64,000 nucleotides of DNA from [Empedobacter] haloabium (GCA_008011715.2 CP136508.1:2852001-2916000), one strand, 5' to 3'; positions 37,565-47,261 are shown, counted from the first letter of the stretch. Notes: generated by a model from the letters alone, not told the origin. Made by a program: numbers and translations.

Positions 37565-40500
37565 TGCATGGCTCCCACGGTGGCGCCGGCGCTGCGCGTC
37601 GGTACCGGCGCGGCCGGTGCCGGCACGACGGGGGCGGGGGCTCCCGGGGCCGGGGCCGGCGTTGGCGCCGGGGCCGCCGGGGCGGCGGCGATGATCGTCT
37701 CCGGCAGGCGCAGGCGCTTGAAGTTGGTGCCCGACTGCGGCACGGCGGCCTGCGGCGGTGGGGTGACCTGGCCGACGATCTTCAGGTTGGCCGTCACCGT
37801 CACGCCGGTATTGCTCCAGGCCAGTTCGAACACGCCGTTGTCGCGGCGGGTGCGGCGCGCCGCGTCGATCATCTTGCGCAGGCCGTCGCGGCCCGATTCG
37901 TCCAGCAGCACGACCGTGTTGCCGGCCGGCGTGATGGCCTTGATGCGGGCGCCCGGCAGGCCGGTCGGATTCGGCCAGCGCATCTTGACCCATGGCTGCG
38001 GCTGGCCGCGCCAGCGCAGCGCCTGGCCATCGATCTCCAGCGTGAACTCGGTCGCGCCGGTGGCGCCCAGCGCCTGCACGTCGAACAGCGTCTGCGGTTC
38101 GCCCGGCGCGGCGGCGGCCTGGCTGGCCACACCGCCGGCCGACAGCGGCGCCACCCAGCCCGGGAAGTTGGCGATCACGGACGGCTCCAGGTGGATGCCC
38201 ATGTCGGCCCACGTCTTCGCGCTCAGCACGTCGCCACGGCGCACCACCAGCGGGCCGATCGTCGTGTTGAAGAACTTGGCGATGGCGCCTTCCGGACCGA
38301 ACATCTCGCCGATCTCGGCGTTGGTCGCTTCCAGCTTCGACTCCGGCGCGAACGGATACTTCAGCGCCAGGTTCTTGCTGAACGGCTGCACGACCTGGGC
38401 CTGCCAGACCTTGTCGATCTCGGCCTCGGTCGGCTTGACGATGACGGCGAAGGTCTGCATCAGCGGGCGCACCAGCACCGGGCGGATGGCGTTCTTCTGC
38501 GCGTCCGTCATGCCGACCAGCATCTGCTCGTCGACATACTTCAGCGCCTCGGCCAGCTCCGAGCCGGAACCGTCCAGGGTCTGCTGCATCAGCTGCTTGG
38601 CGCCAGGACCCGGGTCGCCCTGGTTCTTGATCTGGTTCAGGCGCGCACGCAGTTTCGACATCTGGTCGATGTAGCCGCGCATCAGCGAGGTATTGTCCTT
38701 GTTGACGACGAGACGCGCCACGCCGGCGAATTCGCGGCCGACAGGGCCCAGCGGCAGGGCCGCGTTCTGCACGGGATTGGTCGGCAGGTTGACGTTGATC
38801 TGCGACGGCTTCTGGCGCAGGATCGTCTCGCGGAACCAGCCGCTGATGCCGCGCTGGGCGCGCTGGATGCCGGCGTCGAGCAGCGACGGATTGTCCCACG
38901 AGGTCTGCTCGTAGACGGTCGTCACCAGTTTCGTGATCGGCGAATTCTGCGGATCGCCCAGGCGGTTCATCGCGGCGGTGGCGGCGCCGAAGCCGTCCAG
39001 GTCGCGGATCGTCACTCCCTGCACGAACTTGGTCCATTCCTTGGCGTAGTCGTTCTTGTACAGCTCCGTCAGCGCCTTCTGGATCTGTTCCGGGCTGCCT
39101 TCCAGGGTCAGGTCGGTGTTGGACGAGGTCTTCAGCACCCAGTCCGCCGCCGACAGCTCGTGGTTGGCGGCTTCCTTGATCGCTTCCTGCACGAAGCCTT
39201 CCCAGGCGGCGCGGGTGAACGTGCCGGGGATCGCATAGCTGCCCAGCACGATGTCCTTGTCCTGCTCGCCGACGATGCGCGCCACCGTCATCGACGGGAA
39301 GCGGGTGGCGGCGCGCGCCTTGATGTCGGCATACACGCGTTCGCGCGCCGGCATGCCGCGCACCACGCGGCGCAGGTTGTCGCGGGTCTGGTCGACCAGG
39401 GCCAGCTTGCCTTCCAGCTGCGGCCAGGCCGGGTCGGCCACCTGCGCCAGGTAGAACGAGATCAGGCGCTCGGCGCTGCGGATCATCTGCTCGCGCGGCA
39501 TCGCACCGCGGTTCGAATCGAGCCAGACGCGCCAGAAGCGGGTCAGCTGGTCGTTCAGGTGCGCCGCCTCGGCACGCGACTTATCGGTCAGCATCAGGTA
39601 AGTCTTGAGGGCGTTGTAGGCGTCTTCGGCGTTCGCCGGCGACGCGTCCTTGAACTGCATGGCGCCATTGTTGACGGCCGCGCTGTCGCCGGTGGCGGCG
39701 GGAGCGCCGCTGGCCGCGGTCACCGGCTTCGTCATCGGCTGCAGCTGGCCGGCGTTGTTGTTGACTTCCGCCAGGAAGGTCTCGAGCGACTGGCCGACCG
39801 GTTTGAGCATCACTTCGCGCACGCCGTTGAAGTATTCCTCGCGCAGCTTGCGGTTCAACACGTCGCCCTGGTACAGGCCCAGGCCCAGCGACAGCGGCCG
39901 GCTGTCCTCGTAGCGATCGAGCTGTTCGATGCGGTCCTGCAGGATCTCCAGCGCCTGCAGGCGCGACTGCAAATCGATGCTCTTCTGCTGCAACTTGATG
40001 GCCTGGTCCAGGTCCGCCTGCACGTTGGCCACCAGCTGGCGGTTGTTCATGAACGACCAGCTCCAGCCGCCCAGGGCCAGGCCGACGAACGCCATCGCGG
40101 CGAAGAACATCGCGTAACGCACGCGCGTCTTGGCCGGGCTGGCGTATTGCGCCACCAGGTCCTTGTCGGCGAAGATCACTTTGCGGAACAGGTTCAGGAG
40201 GAAGTAGCCCTGCTGCTGGTGCAGTTCCTCGTGCTGCTGCGGCTGCAGGCGCAGGTCGAAGCGCTGCGCCACGCGGTGCGACGAGGCCGACACCGTCTCG
40301 CCTTCCTGCAGCGCGCTGGTGAAGTAGAAGCCACGGAACACGGGCTTGAACTGGTAGGGGTTTTCCTCGAACAGGGTGGCGATGAACGAGCGCAGCGCCG
40401 GCTTGATGGAGGAGAATTCGAGCGGGAATGTGAACACGCCCGGCGGCATCCGTTCGCGCCATTGCAGCGACATGTTCGCCAGCGACAGGTCCTTCAGGCC

Positions 40501-41430
40501 GTCATACAGCTCGTCGAAGCGCGTGTCGAACTGGTCCAGCAGCTGTTCGGAGCTGGCCGTCTGGCTGTAGGGCAGGGTGGCGCCCCAGACCCGATCGCGT
40601 TCGCTGCGCTCGCTGTCCTGGAAGAATTCGTTGAAGCCGGTGATCAGGTCGGCCTTGGTGAACACGACGTAGACCGGCGCGTGCACTTCCAGGCGCTCGG
40701 TCAGTTCCTGCACGCGCTGGCGCAGGTTCTTGGCCAGCTCGATGGCGAATTCGGGACGGTTGCGCGTCAGCTCCGCGATGCTGACGGCGATGATGACGCC
40801 GTTGATCGGCGCCTTCTTGCGGTGCTTCTTCAGCAGGTCGAGGAAGCCGAACCACTCGGCGCGGTCCTCGTCCACCACGGAGTAGCGGCCGGCCGTGTCG
40901 AGCAGGATGCCTTCGGTGGTGAAGAACCAGTCGCAGTTGCGGGTGCCGCCCACGCCGTGCACGATTTTCGTATCCGCGAACGGGAACTGCAGGCCGGAGC
41001 TGGCGATCGCCGTGCTCTTGCCGGCGGCCGGGTTACCGATGACCATGTACCACGGCAGCTCGTACAGCGCCGCGTCGCCCGAGAGCTGGCCCAGCTTGGA
41101 ACTCTTGATGGTGCCGATGGCTTCCAGCAGGCGCTTGCGGATCACTTCCGTTTCCTGGCGGTGCACCGGATCGGCCTGCACCGGCGCCGGCGCCTTGGCC
41201 TGCTGTTCGAGCATGTCGCCCAGCTGGTCGGCACGCTGGCGGCGGCGGTAGCGGCGCCACAGCCAGACGATGGCGCCGAACAGCAGCGCCACCGCCATGA
41301 CCGTCCACGGCACGCTGGCCGGCCATTGCAGCAGCGTGGCCGCGATGAACAAGGTGGCGGCAAAGGCCAGCCAGCCGATCACGATCAGGCTGCGGCGCGA
41401 TGTCAGGAATTCCCAGGTTTTTTGCATCAT
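37561..41430 (-). CDS. tssM: T6SS inner-membrane protein TssM (IcmF)
   Basis: 1289 aa from MMQKTWEFLTSRR. Two N-terminal membrane helices (about 14-34, 40-58) and a third near 425 enclose a cytoplasmic NTPase-like domain with Walker A GNPAAGKST (132-140), LLDTAGRY and VVFTKADLI. The large periplasmic portion holds the IcmF-related and DUF1215-like regions and ends in a beta-rich domain (VTVTANLKIVGQV) and a Pro/Ala-rich tail. It spans the envelope and joins TssL to the outer-membrane lipoprotein. The intact Walker A suggests an ATP-binding TssM. tagF overlaps the stop. Confidence 0.95.
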   Translation of the reverse strand: MMQKTWEFLTSRRSLIVIGWLAFAATLFIAATLLQWPASVPWTVMAVALLFGAIVWLWRRYRRRQRADQLGDMLEQQAKAPAPVQADPVHRQETEVIRKRLLEAIGTIKSSKLGQLSGDAALYELPWYMVIGNPAAGKSTAIASSGLQFPFADTKIVHGVGGTRNCDWFFTTEGILLDTAGRYSVVDEDRAEWFGFLDLLKKHRKKAPINGVIIAVSIAELTRNRPEFAIELAKNLRQRVQELTERLEVHAPVYVVFTKADLITGFNEFFQDSERSERDRVWGATLPYSQTASSEQLLDQFDTRFDELYDGLKDLSLANMSLQWRERMPPGVFTFPLEFSSIKPALRSFIATLFEENPYQFKPVFRGFYFTSALQEGETVSASSHRVAQRFDLRLQPQQHEELHQQQGYFLLNLFRKVIFADKDLVAQYASPAKTRVRYAMFFAAMAFVGLALGGWSWSFMNNRQLVANVQADLDQAIKLQQKSIDLQSRLQALEILQDRIEQLDRYEDSRPLSLGLGLYQGDVLNRKLREEYFNGVREVMLKPVGQSLETFLAEVNNNAGQLQPMTKPVTAASGAPAATGDSAAVNNGAMQFKDASPANAEDAYNALKTYLMLTDKSRAEAAHLNDQLTRFWRVWLDSNRGAMPREQMIRSAERLISFYLAQVADPAWPQLEGKLALVDQTRDNLRRVVRGMPARERVYADIKARAATRFPSMTVARIVGEQDKDIVLGSYAIPGTFTRAAWEGFVQEAIKEAANHELSAADWVLKTSSNTDLTLEGSPEQIQKALTELYKNDYAKEWTKFVQGVTIRDLDGFGAATAAMNRLGDPQNSPITKLVTTVYEQTSWDNPSLLDAGIQRAQRGISGWFRETILRQKPSQINVNLPTNPVQNAALPLGPVGREFAGVARLVVNKDNTSLMRGYIDQMSKLRARLNQIKNQGDPGPGAKQLMQQTLDGSGSELAEALKYVDEQMLVGMTDAQKNAIRPVLVRPLMQTFAVIVKPTEAEIDKVWQAQVVQPFSKNLALKYPFAPESKLEATNAEIGEMFGPEGAIAKFFNTTIGPLVVRRGDVLSAKTWADMGIHLEPSVIANFPGWVAPLSAGGVASQAAAAPGEPQTLFDVQALGATGATEFTLEIDGQALRWRGQPQPWVKMRWPNPTGLPGARIKAITPAGNTVVLLDESGRDGLRKMIDAARRTRRDNGVFELAWSNTGVTVTANLKIVGQVTPPPQAAVPQSGTNFKRLRLPETIIAAAPAAPAPTPAPAPGAPAPVVPAPAAPVPTRSAGATVGAMQ

Positions 41431-41455
41431 ATGAGAGTCGTTTTCGCGGGGTAGA

Positions 41456-42055
41456 TCATACTTCGGTGCCAGGCGCCAGCAGGGCGGCGTCACGGCGGTA
41501 CGGGTCGAGGTTGCCGATGCAGAGCACCGGGGCGCCGCGTTCGGTCACGTCCTGGCGCGCCAGCACCAGGGCCGTCAGGTAGGTGGCGGCGCCGCTGCTG
41601 CCGCAGGCCATGCCGACACTGGCCAGGTCGGCGCTCGCGTCGAGCTGCTTGAAGCGGTTCGAGACGAGGTCCATCAGTTCCATGGTGCGGTTGCCGCGGT
41701 GGTCGGTATCGGCCGCCAGCGCGGCGATGTCCGACGGTTCGCAGCGCGTGCTCGCGAGCAGGTCGGCGACCAGGCCGTCCAGCACGCCCGGCGCGGGGCG
41801 CTTGACCGTGTCGGCGGAGTCGGCCAGCTGCGCGCTGGCGGCAGCGCGCAGCAGCACGGGCGGCTCGTCCGGCGCCAGCAGCGCGGCCTGGACCGGGTCG
41901 GCCAGCAGCAGCGCGAGCGGCAGCACCAGCAGCCGGGCCACCAGGTCGCCCGTGCCGGGCTCGCGGTTGCTGGCGCGCCGGTGCCAGATCACACCTGCCC
42001 AGCAGGAAGCGAAGGCGGCGACAGTAATGAAAAGAGGCTTGAATCGTGCCAGCAT
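41456..42055 (-). CDS. Uncharacterised T6SS-cluster membrane-anchored protein
   Basis: 199 aa. An N-terminal hydrophobic segment (PLFITVAAFASCWAGVIW) and a second one near 41-60 (LLVLPLALLLADPVQAALL) flank a short basic loop. The rest appears soluble, with DIAALAADTDHRGNRTMELM, VGMACGSSGAATYLTALVLARQDV and APVLCIGNLDPYRRD. The ACGSSGAATYLTAL stretch looks superficially like a thiolase/ketosynthase core, but no catalytic set can be assigned. The ATG lies directly after the PAAR gene stop and 25 bp ahead of tssM, so it is part of the T6SS operon. Function unknown. Confidence 0.72.
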   Translation of the reverse strand: MLARFKPLFITVAAFASCWAGVIWHRRASNREPGTGDLVARLLVLPLALLLADPVQAALLAPDEPPVLLRAAASAQLADSADTVKRPAPGVLDGLVADLLASTRCEPSDIAALAADTDHRGNRTMELMDLVSNRFKQLDASADLASVGMACGSSGAATYLTALVLARQDVTERGAPVLCIGNLDPYRRDAALLAPGTEV

Positions 42056-42057
42056 CG

Positions 42058-42327
42058 TCACACTTTATCGATGCTGGCCTGCTGCGCCGCGATCGGCGTG
42101 GCGCCGCAGGCGGTTTTGTCGCCATGGCGCGCGGCCGGCTTGCCGTCGATGATCAGGGTCCGGTCGTCGCTGGCGATCTGGTTGTTGCCATGGCCTGGAA
42201 TCGGGCACGTGGCCTTGTCGCCGACGCGCGCGCTGCCCTTGCCGCCAGTATCGGACATGGACGACGCCTCCACGAAGGTGCCGCCGTGCGACGTCTTGTC
42301 ACCCAGTGTGATCAGGGGTCCTGCCAT
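42058..42327 (-). CDS. PAAR-domain spike-tip protein
   Basis: 89 aa. It contains MAGPLITLGDKTSHGGTFVEAS, RVGDKATCPIPGHGNNQIASDD and GKPAARHGDKTACGATPI, the repeated G-D-x-T/C-x-H/C pattern of PAAR proteins that bind one zinc and sharpen the VgrG spike. No extension or effector domain is attached. AAGGAG precedes the ATG. It sits between the M15 peptidase and an unknown gene in the tssM operon. Confidence 0.93.
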   Translation of the reverse strand: MAGPLITLGDKTSHGGTFVEASSMSDTGGKGSARVGDKATCPIPGHGNNQIASDDRTLIIDGKPAARHGDKTACGATPIAAQQASIDKV

Positions 42328-42332
42328 AGTTG

Positions 42333-43190
42333 TCACTCCTTCCGTCTCATCACGCCGGGCAGACGCAGTTCCGTGTGCCCGAAATCCATCATCTTCCAGC
42401 GTCCGCCCCAGGTCAGGCCCATCGACTCGGCCACCTCGCCATACAGCTGGTAGCCGCGCATCGCCCACGGGTCCTTTTCCGTGATCACCAGCTTGCCATC
42501 GCGCAGGAAGGCGCAATCGGCGGCCAGGCCGTACTGGTGCCAGCTCTGGTAGGCGGCCGCATTGGTCACGCTGGCCCCCATCGCCGCGAGGCGGTTCTGG
42601 CGCTCCGGGCTCCGGTAGCCTTCCAGGATCGCCATGTCATAGCCGTGTTTCTCCTTCATGATCTTGAAGACCATCAGCAGACGCTGCGTGTACTCCGCGT
42701 GCATCATGCCCCAGTCGCGGCTTGCCGTCACGAGCATCGGCCGCTCCTGCGCCACTTCGGCTTGCGCCTGAGCAAATACCAAGGGCGGCAGCGGCGGCGG
42801 CGGCACCAGTTGCTCGCCCTGCAGCAGCTCCGCGACCTGCGTATTGACTTCCCGGGTGGAGGTTTCGTAGCCGCTCAGCGTGGAACGGCTGCCCAGCACG
42901 ATGGCCAGCAGGGGCGGCAGGAACAGCAGCGCGATACCGCCGGCGCACAGCAGGTAATGGCGGCGCAGGAAGTCGCCCAGTGCACTGGCCGTGGCGCTGC
43001 CGCTGTGGCGCAGGGCCTCGGCCTCACGCAGGCGGCGCTGGGCGAGCTCGCCCGCGCCGCGCCGCAGGCGGCGGATGGTCGAGCCCAGTCCATTCAGCAT
43101 GAACTCGCGTCCGGCGGGGAACAGGATCATCCAGCTGACGAGACAGGCCAGTACAAAATAAAGAATTATCGCCAGCAGCCACACAGCCAC
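42333..43190 (-). CDS. Membrane-anchored M15-family peptidase (VanY/endolysin-like), T6SS-linked
   Basis: 285 aa from a GTG codon. Two hydrophobic helices (about 3-25 and 80-100) separate a cytoplasmic basic loop from a periplasmic domain. That domain has EGYRSPERQNRLAAMG, SWHQYGLAADCAF (His and Asp zinc ligands, H-x6-D) and MDFGHTELR (third His), the M15 zinc peptidase set. M15 enzymes cleave L-Ala-D-Glu or D-Ala-D-Ala peptide bonds of peptidoglycan. As first gene of the tssM operon it probably opens the cell wall for T6SS assembly, by analogy with the unrelated TagX of Acinetobacter. GGAG lies close to the first GTG; a second in-frame GTG at 43184 has better spacing. Confidence 0.82.
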   Translation of the reverse strand: MAVWLLAIILYFVLACLVSWMILFPAGREFMLNGLGSTIRRLRRGAGELAQRRLREAEALRHSGSATASALGDFLRRHYLLCAGGIALLFLPPLLAIVLGSRSTLSGYETSTREVNTQVAELLQGEQLVPPPPLPPLVFAQAQAEVAQERPMLVTASRDWGMMHAEYTQRLLMVFKIMKEKHGYDMAILEGYRSPERQNRLAAMGASVTNAAAYQSWHQYGLAADCAFLRDGKLVITEKDPWAMRGYQLYGEVAESMGLTWGGRWKMMDFGHTELRLPGVMRRKE

Positions 43191-43387
43191 TTCTCCAGTC
43201 GACAGCGGAGTATTGTTCGTATCTTCAAAGCATTGCTCTCAAGTATAACTTACCGTTATAGCAATGTCTCGCACAATTGAATAAAATATCGGCCTTGCGT
43301 AAAAAATATTTCCGAAGATGGGGCCTTTTGTTCTTGACTCCTGTAAAGTAATCGAAAAAGTAATACAAAATAAGCAAGGAGTGTATC

Positions 43388-44299
43388 TTGGTCAGTAAAG
43401 ACGATCGCCCCGCCGGCGCTAGCCGGCCCAGCCTGCTCTCGACGGAGCAGGAGGGAGCGGCGGACGGGCGCAGCGTGCTGGGCGCCCTGGACGGCAAGGC
43501 GGCCAAGCCTGCCAAAGCCGCCAAGGCGGCGAAGCCTGCCGGCCAGCCGAATGCGGCGCGGCCAGCGGGCAACCGCAAGCGGGGGCGCAGCCTGGCATGG
43601 TTGGGCGCGCTCGGTGCCGGTGTCATCGCGCTCGCGGGCGGCACGCTCGCCTGGATGGCCAGCGTGCCGGATGACGAAAGTGTGGCAGCAGTGACGGCGC
43701 CGCCGCCCGCGGCGCCTACGGCCAGGATGGCGGCGACCCCGTCCGCCGCCGCGCAGTCGGACGTATCGACGGCGGCGATTCTGCAGGATGCGCCGGGCGC
43801 CGGTGCGCCGGGCGCCGTCGCGCCGGGCGCCGTCGCGCCGCCGGACAAGCAGCCCTCGCTGAAGGAGATGCTGGCTGCGCCCAGCGCCAAGGCGGCGGAG
43901 CGCCCCGATCCACTGACGCAGGCGCTGGAGCGCCCCAGCAAGAAGGATGGGGAAGAACGCGCGACCGCGAAGAAGGCGGAGGCGAAGGAGCCGGCCAGGA
44001 ACGAGGTAAAGAAGAAGCCGCCCAAGGAAAAGCCGGCCCGCGAGAAGCCCAAGGCCGCGCCTCAGCCCAAGCAGCCGGCACCGGACAAGGATGCCACCGT
44101 GCTGGCCGCGCTGATGGCGCATGTGCAGCCGAACAGCCAGATTCCCAGGAAGAGCACGCCCGCCCAACAGCTCAAGAGCTGTCGCCAGTACAACGCCGCG
44201 GGTGAAGAGCAATGCCGCGCGCGCCTGTGCTCGAACACAGCGAAGAACGAGCCCGAATGCAAGGCGCGCGCCAAGAGGAAGGCCGCCACCGATTCATGA
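43388..44299 (+). CDS. Single-pass membrane protein with C-terminal four-Cys module (paralogue 1)
   Basis: 303 aa, started at TTG because AAGGAG lies seven bases upstream and no ATG is near. Layout: basic, Ala/Lys-rich cytoplasmic N-terminus (1-66, repeated KAAKPAKAAK), one membrane helix (68-91), a long low-complexity Ala/Pro/Lys region and a compact C-terminal module. That module reads C265-x10-C276-R-x3-C281-x9-C291 (SCRQYNAAGEEQCRARLC). The same spacing occurs in proteins at 53947 and 57978. The module should be periplasmic and could form two disulfides. It is divergent from the T6SS minus-strand operon. Family and function unrecognised. Confidence 0.8.
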   Translation: MVSKDDRPAGASRPSLLSTEQEGAADGRSVLGALDGKAAKPAKAAKAAKPAGQPNAARPAGNRKRGRSLAWLGALGAGVIALAGGTLAWMASVPDDESVAAVTAPPPAAPTARMAATPSAAAQSDVSTAAILQDAPGAGAPGAVAPGAVAPPDKQPSLKEMLAAPSAKAAERPDPLTQALERPSKKDGEERATAKKAEAKEPARNEVKKKPPKEKPAREKPKAAPQPKQPAPDKDATVLAALMAHVQPNSQIPRKSTPAQQLKSCRQYNAAGEEQCRARLCSNTAKNEPECKARAKRKAATDS

Positions 44300-45012
44300 G
44301 CGGTGCCCTGATTGACGCATCACCGCCGCGCTGGCCCAGCTTGCCATGACGCGGTTCGTGATCTTGGCCTGGATGCGTGGGCTGCTCTTGAAGCCGGCGT
44401 CGGCGTTCGCAGCTGACACGGCCTCTGGCGTGAAGTAAAGCACCACCGAAATCCATGGCCACGAGAGGATGCCCAGTGGCGGGAAGGTGGCTGTCCAGGT
44501 AGTGAAACTGGGAGCTGCGCCTGGTGCGAACAGCGCAGAGATTCGGCGCATGAATCTTGCGCTGGCCGCCGGTGCGAAGCGTTTGGCGGGGTATGGACAC
44601 GAATGCGGCAGGCAGATCCATACTGGCCCCTGGAGATTCGAAGCCGGGCTAACGAATTTCATTTTGACACCGAATACCTGAGTTTCGTTTACGGGATATG
44701 GTCCGCGTGCGGTAATTCTCGGGATATATGGAAAACCGCGATCGTGCTCTCCAGGGGCACTGGGTCGGCGCTTTCGCCCGCCGCGAAGCCCGGCACCATT
44801 CAGCCCAGATAGCGCCACCCTCCGCCCTCGGGTGTTAGGAAATCGCAGCGCCGCGCCTCGTGTTGCGCTGCAGGCCGGGTTTAGTCCGCACCCGACAGTC
44901 CCCCTCATCAAATCCTGTTGCAAAAAAACCTAGAGCCCCTGATCTAAAAAATCACTTGTTTAAAGAGAGTGATTTTCCTACAGTAACTTGCATATTTACC
45001 AAACAAGACGCC
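44300..45012. other. Intergenic stretch with one doubtful frame
   Basis: No recognisable gene over about 700 bp. On the minus strand a frame from an ATG at 44662 to 44294 (about 122 aa, starting MKFVSPASNLQGPVWICLP) has moderately GC-biased third positions. It resembles nothing I know, and the ATG lacks a good ribosome site. It could be a remnant. The promoter of the HxlR operon must lie in the right-hand part, which is AT-richer around 44920-45000. Confidence 0.3.
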
Positions 45013-45519
45013 ATGACCAAAGGTTCCTTCATCGAGATGAACTGTCCGATCGCCCAGACCCTGGAGCAGGTCGGGGAATGGTGGACGTTCGTCATCCTGC
45101 GCGACGCCTTCTGCGGCGCCAGCCGGTTCCAGGAGTTCCAGCAGCGCCTGGGGATCAGCACCAATGTCCTCACGCGCCGGCTGGCGCGGCTGGTCGACAG
45201 CGGCATCTTCACGCGCGAGCCTTCAGACACCGACGCGCGCGTGGTGCACTACCGCCTGACGCCCAAGGGTTATGCGCTGTATCCGATCCTGACGGCGATG
45301 ACGATGTGGGGCGAACAGTGGGTGCCGCATCCGGACGGCGCGCGCGTCAAGCTGATCGAGCGGGCCACCGGCGCTCCGATCGCGGGCGTGCACATCCTGT
45401 CGGCCGACGGCCGCGCGCTGACCCCGGAGGAAATCGATACGGTGGCGGGACCGGCCGCCGCTGAAAGAACGCACGCTTTGATGCGCATGAGAGAGGAGAC
45501 CATCAACAATGACGAATGA
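45013..45519 (+). CDS. HxlR-family transcriptional regulator
   Basis: 168 aa from the ATG at 45013. It has a winged helix of the HxlR type: NCPIAQTLEQVGEWWTFVILRDAFCGASRFQEFQQRLGISTNVLTRRLARLVDSGIFTRE, with the family Cys at residue 11 and a wing at ARVVHYRLTPKG. A C-terminal extension (about 110-168) is longer than in minimal HxlR proteins. Such regulators sense small electrophiles or metabolites. It overlaps the acyl-CoA ligase gene by 11 bp, so it likely autoregulates the cluster at 45509-50832. Confidence 0.88.
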   Translation: MTKGSFIEMNCPIAQTLEQVGEWWTFVILRDAFCGASRFQEFQQRLGISTNVLTRRLARLVDSGIFTREPSDTDARVVHYRLTPKGYALYPILTAMTMWGEQWVPHPDGARVKLIERATGAPIAGVHILSADGRALTPEEIDTVAGPAAAERTHALMRMREETINNDE

Positions 45520-47197
45520 ACCGATCTGGCTGAAGTCCTACCCAGCTGGCGTGCCGGCCACCATCGATCCCGCCCAGTATCGCTCGCTGACCCAGCTGCT
45601 CGAGGAGTCGTTCGAACGGTACGCCGGGCGCCGCGCCTATGTGTGCATGGACCGCTTCCTGACCTACCGCGACCTGGACCGCCATTCGCGCGCCATGGCC
45701 GCATGGCTGCGCCAGCGCGGGCTGGGGAAGGGCGCGCGCGTCGCCATCATGATGCCCAATGTGCTGCAGTATCCGATCGCCGTGGCCGCCATCCTGCGCG
45801 CCGGCTGCACCGTCGTCAACGTCAATCCGCTGTACACGCCGCGTGAGCTGGAACACCAGCTGCGCGACTCCGGCGCCGAGGCCATCGTCCTGCTGGAGAA
45901 CTTCGCCGACACGCTGGAGAAGGTACTGCCGCGCACCGCGGTCCGGCATGTGGTGGTGGGCTCGATGGGCGACATGCTGGGCCTGGCCAAGGGCACGCTG
46001 GTCAATTTCGTCGTGCGCAAGGTGAAGAAGATGGTGCCGGCGTTCGCGCTGCCCGGTGCCGTGCCATTTCGCCGCATGCTGGCCGAAGGCGCCGGCCTGA
46101 CCCTGCCGCCGGTGGCGCTGGGGCATGACGACATCGCCTTCCTGCAGTACACGGGCGGCACCACGGGCCTGTCGAAAGGGGCAACGCTGACGCACCGCAA
46201 CGTCATCGCCAACGTGCTGCAGAACGACGCCTGGTCGGTGCCGGCCCTGGGCGACGTCGCCGCCGGCGATGGACCCGTGACCGTGTGCGCGCTGCCGCTG
46301 TACCACATCCTGGCACTGAATGCCTGCGTGCTGATGGGCGCGCGCTGGGGCGCGATGAACATCCTGATTCCCAATCCGCGCGACATGCCAGGCTTCGTGC
46401 GCGAGCTGGCCAAGTACCGCGTCAACTTTTTCCCTGGTGTGAATACGCTGTTCAATGGCCTCTTGAACCAGCCGGGCCTGGACAAGATCGATTTTTCCGG
46501 CTTGCGCATCACGCTGGGTGGCGGCATGGCGGTGCAGCAGGTCGTCAACGACCGCTGGCTGAAGGTGACCGGCTGCCCGATCCTGGAAGGCTATGGCCTG
46601 TCCGAGACCTCGCCCACGGCGACGCTGTGCCCGCCCAACCTGACCGTCTTTACCGGCACCATCGGCTTGCCGGTGCCGTCCACCGACGTGGCGATCGTCG
46701 ACGACGACGGCCATCCGGTACCGCTCGGCCAGGCCGGCGAGATCGCCATTCGCGGCCCGCAGGTGATGAGCGGCTACTGGAACCGGCCCGACGAGACGGC
46801 GAAGGTGATGACACCAGCCGGCTTCTTCAAGTCGGGCGACATCGGCATCATGGACGAACGCGGCTACGTGCGCATCGTCGACCGCAAGAAGGACATGATC
46901 CTGGTGTCCGGCTTCAACGTCTATCCGAACGAGATCGAGGGCGTCATCGCGGCCCATCCCGGCGTGCTCGAATGCGCCTGCGTGGGCGTGCCGGACGCCG
47001 CCTCGGGCGAGGCCGTCAAGTTGTTCGTCGTGCGCAAGGACCCGGCGCTGACCAGTGCGCAGCTGATGGACTACTGCCGCGAGCAGCTGACCGGCTACAA
47101 GAAGCCCAAGTACATCGAATTCCGCGATGCGCTGCCGAAGACGAACGTCGGCAAGATCCTGCGCCGCGAGCTGCGCGAGAGCGCGCTCGCGGCCTGA
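45509..47197 (+). CDS. Long-chain fatty acid-CoA ligase (FadD-like)
   Basis: 562 aa ANL-superfamily adenylating enzyme. The P-loop is YTGGTTGLSKGATLTHRN (about 213-230). Later motifs are GYGLSETSPTA, FFKSGDIGIMDERGYVRIVDRKKDMILVSGFNVYPNEIE and the catalytic Lys in KTNVGKILRRELRE. It activates a fatty or aryl acid via acyl-AMP to acyl-CoA. Best match is the bacterial long-chain FadD group. As first enzyme gene of the operon it probably loads the substrate modified by the diiron protein, crotonase and flavoprotein that follow. Confidence 0.9.
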   Translation: MTNEPIWLKSYPAGVPATIDPAQYRSLTQLLEESFERYAGRRAYVCMDRFLTYRDLDRHSRAMAAWLRQRGLGKGARVAIMMPNVLQYPIAVAAILRAGCTVVNVNPLYTPRELEHQLRDSGAEAIVLLENFADTLEKVLPRTAVRHVVVGSMGDMLGLAKGTLVNFVVRKVKKMVPAFALPGAVPFRRMLAEGAGLTLPPVALGHDDIAFLQYTGGTTGLSKGATLTHRNVIANVLQNDAWSVPALGDVAAGDGPVTVCALPLYHILALNACVLMGARWGAMNILIPNPRDMPGFVRELAKYRVNFFPGVNTLFNGLLNQPGLDKIDFSGLRITLGGGMAVQQVVNDRWLKVTGCPILEGYGLSETSPTATLCPPNLTVFTGTIGLPVPSTDVAIVDDDGHPVPLGQAGEIAIRGPQVMSGYWNRPDETAKVMTPAGFFKSGDIGIMDERGYVRIVDRKKDMILVSGFNVYPNEIEGVIAAHPGVLECACVGVPDAASGEAVKLFVVRKDPALTSAQLMDYCREQLTGYKKPKYIEFRDALPKTNVGKILRRELRESALAA

Positions 47198-47261
47198 CCC
47201 GCAACATCCCAAGTGTCACCTACGCTGTCCAATTCGAACAACCCACCTGAAGGAGACCAGT

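Noticed and set aside
37564..41454. Nearly 1300-codon open frame on the plus strand opposite tssM
   Set aside because: It mirrors tssM on the other strand and its product is a repetitive Arg/His/Gln/Gly mix with no family resemblance. Such antisense frames arise from GC-biased third positions.
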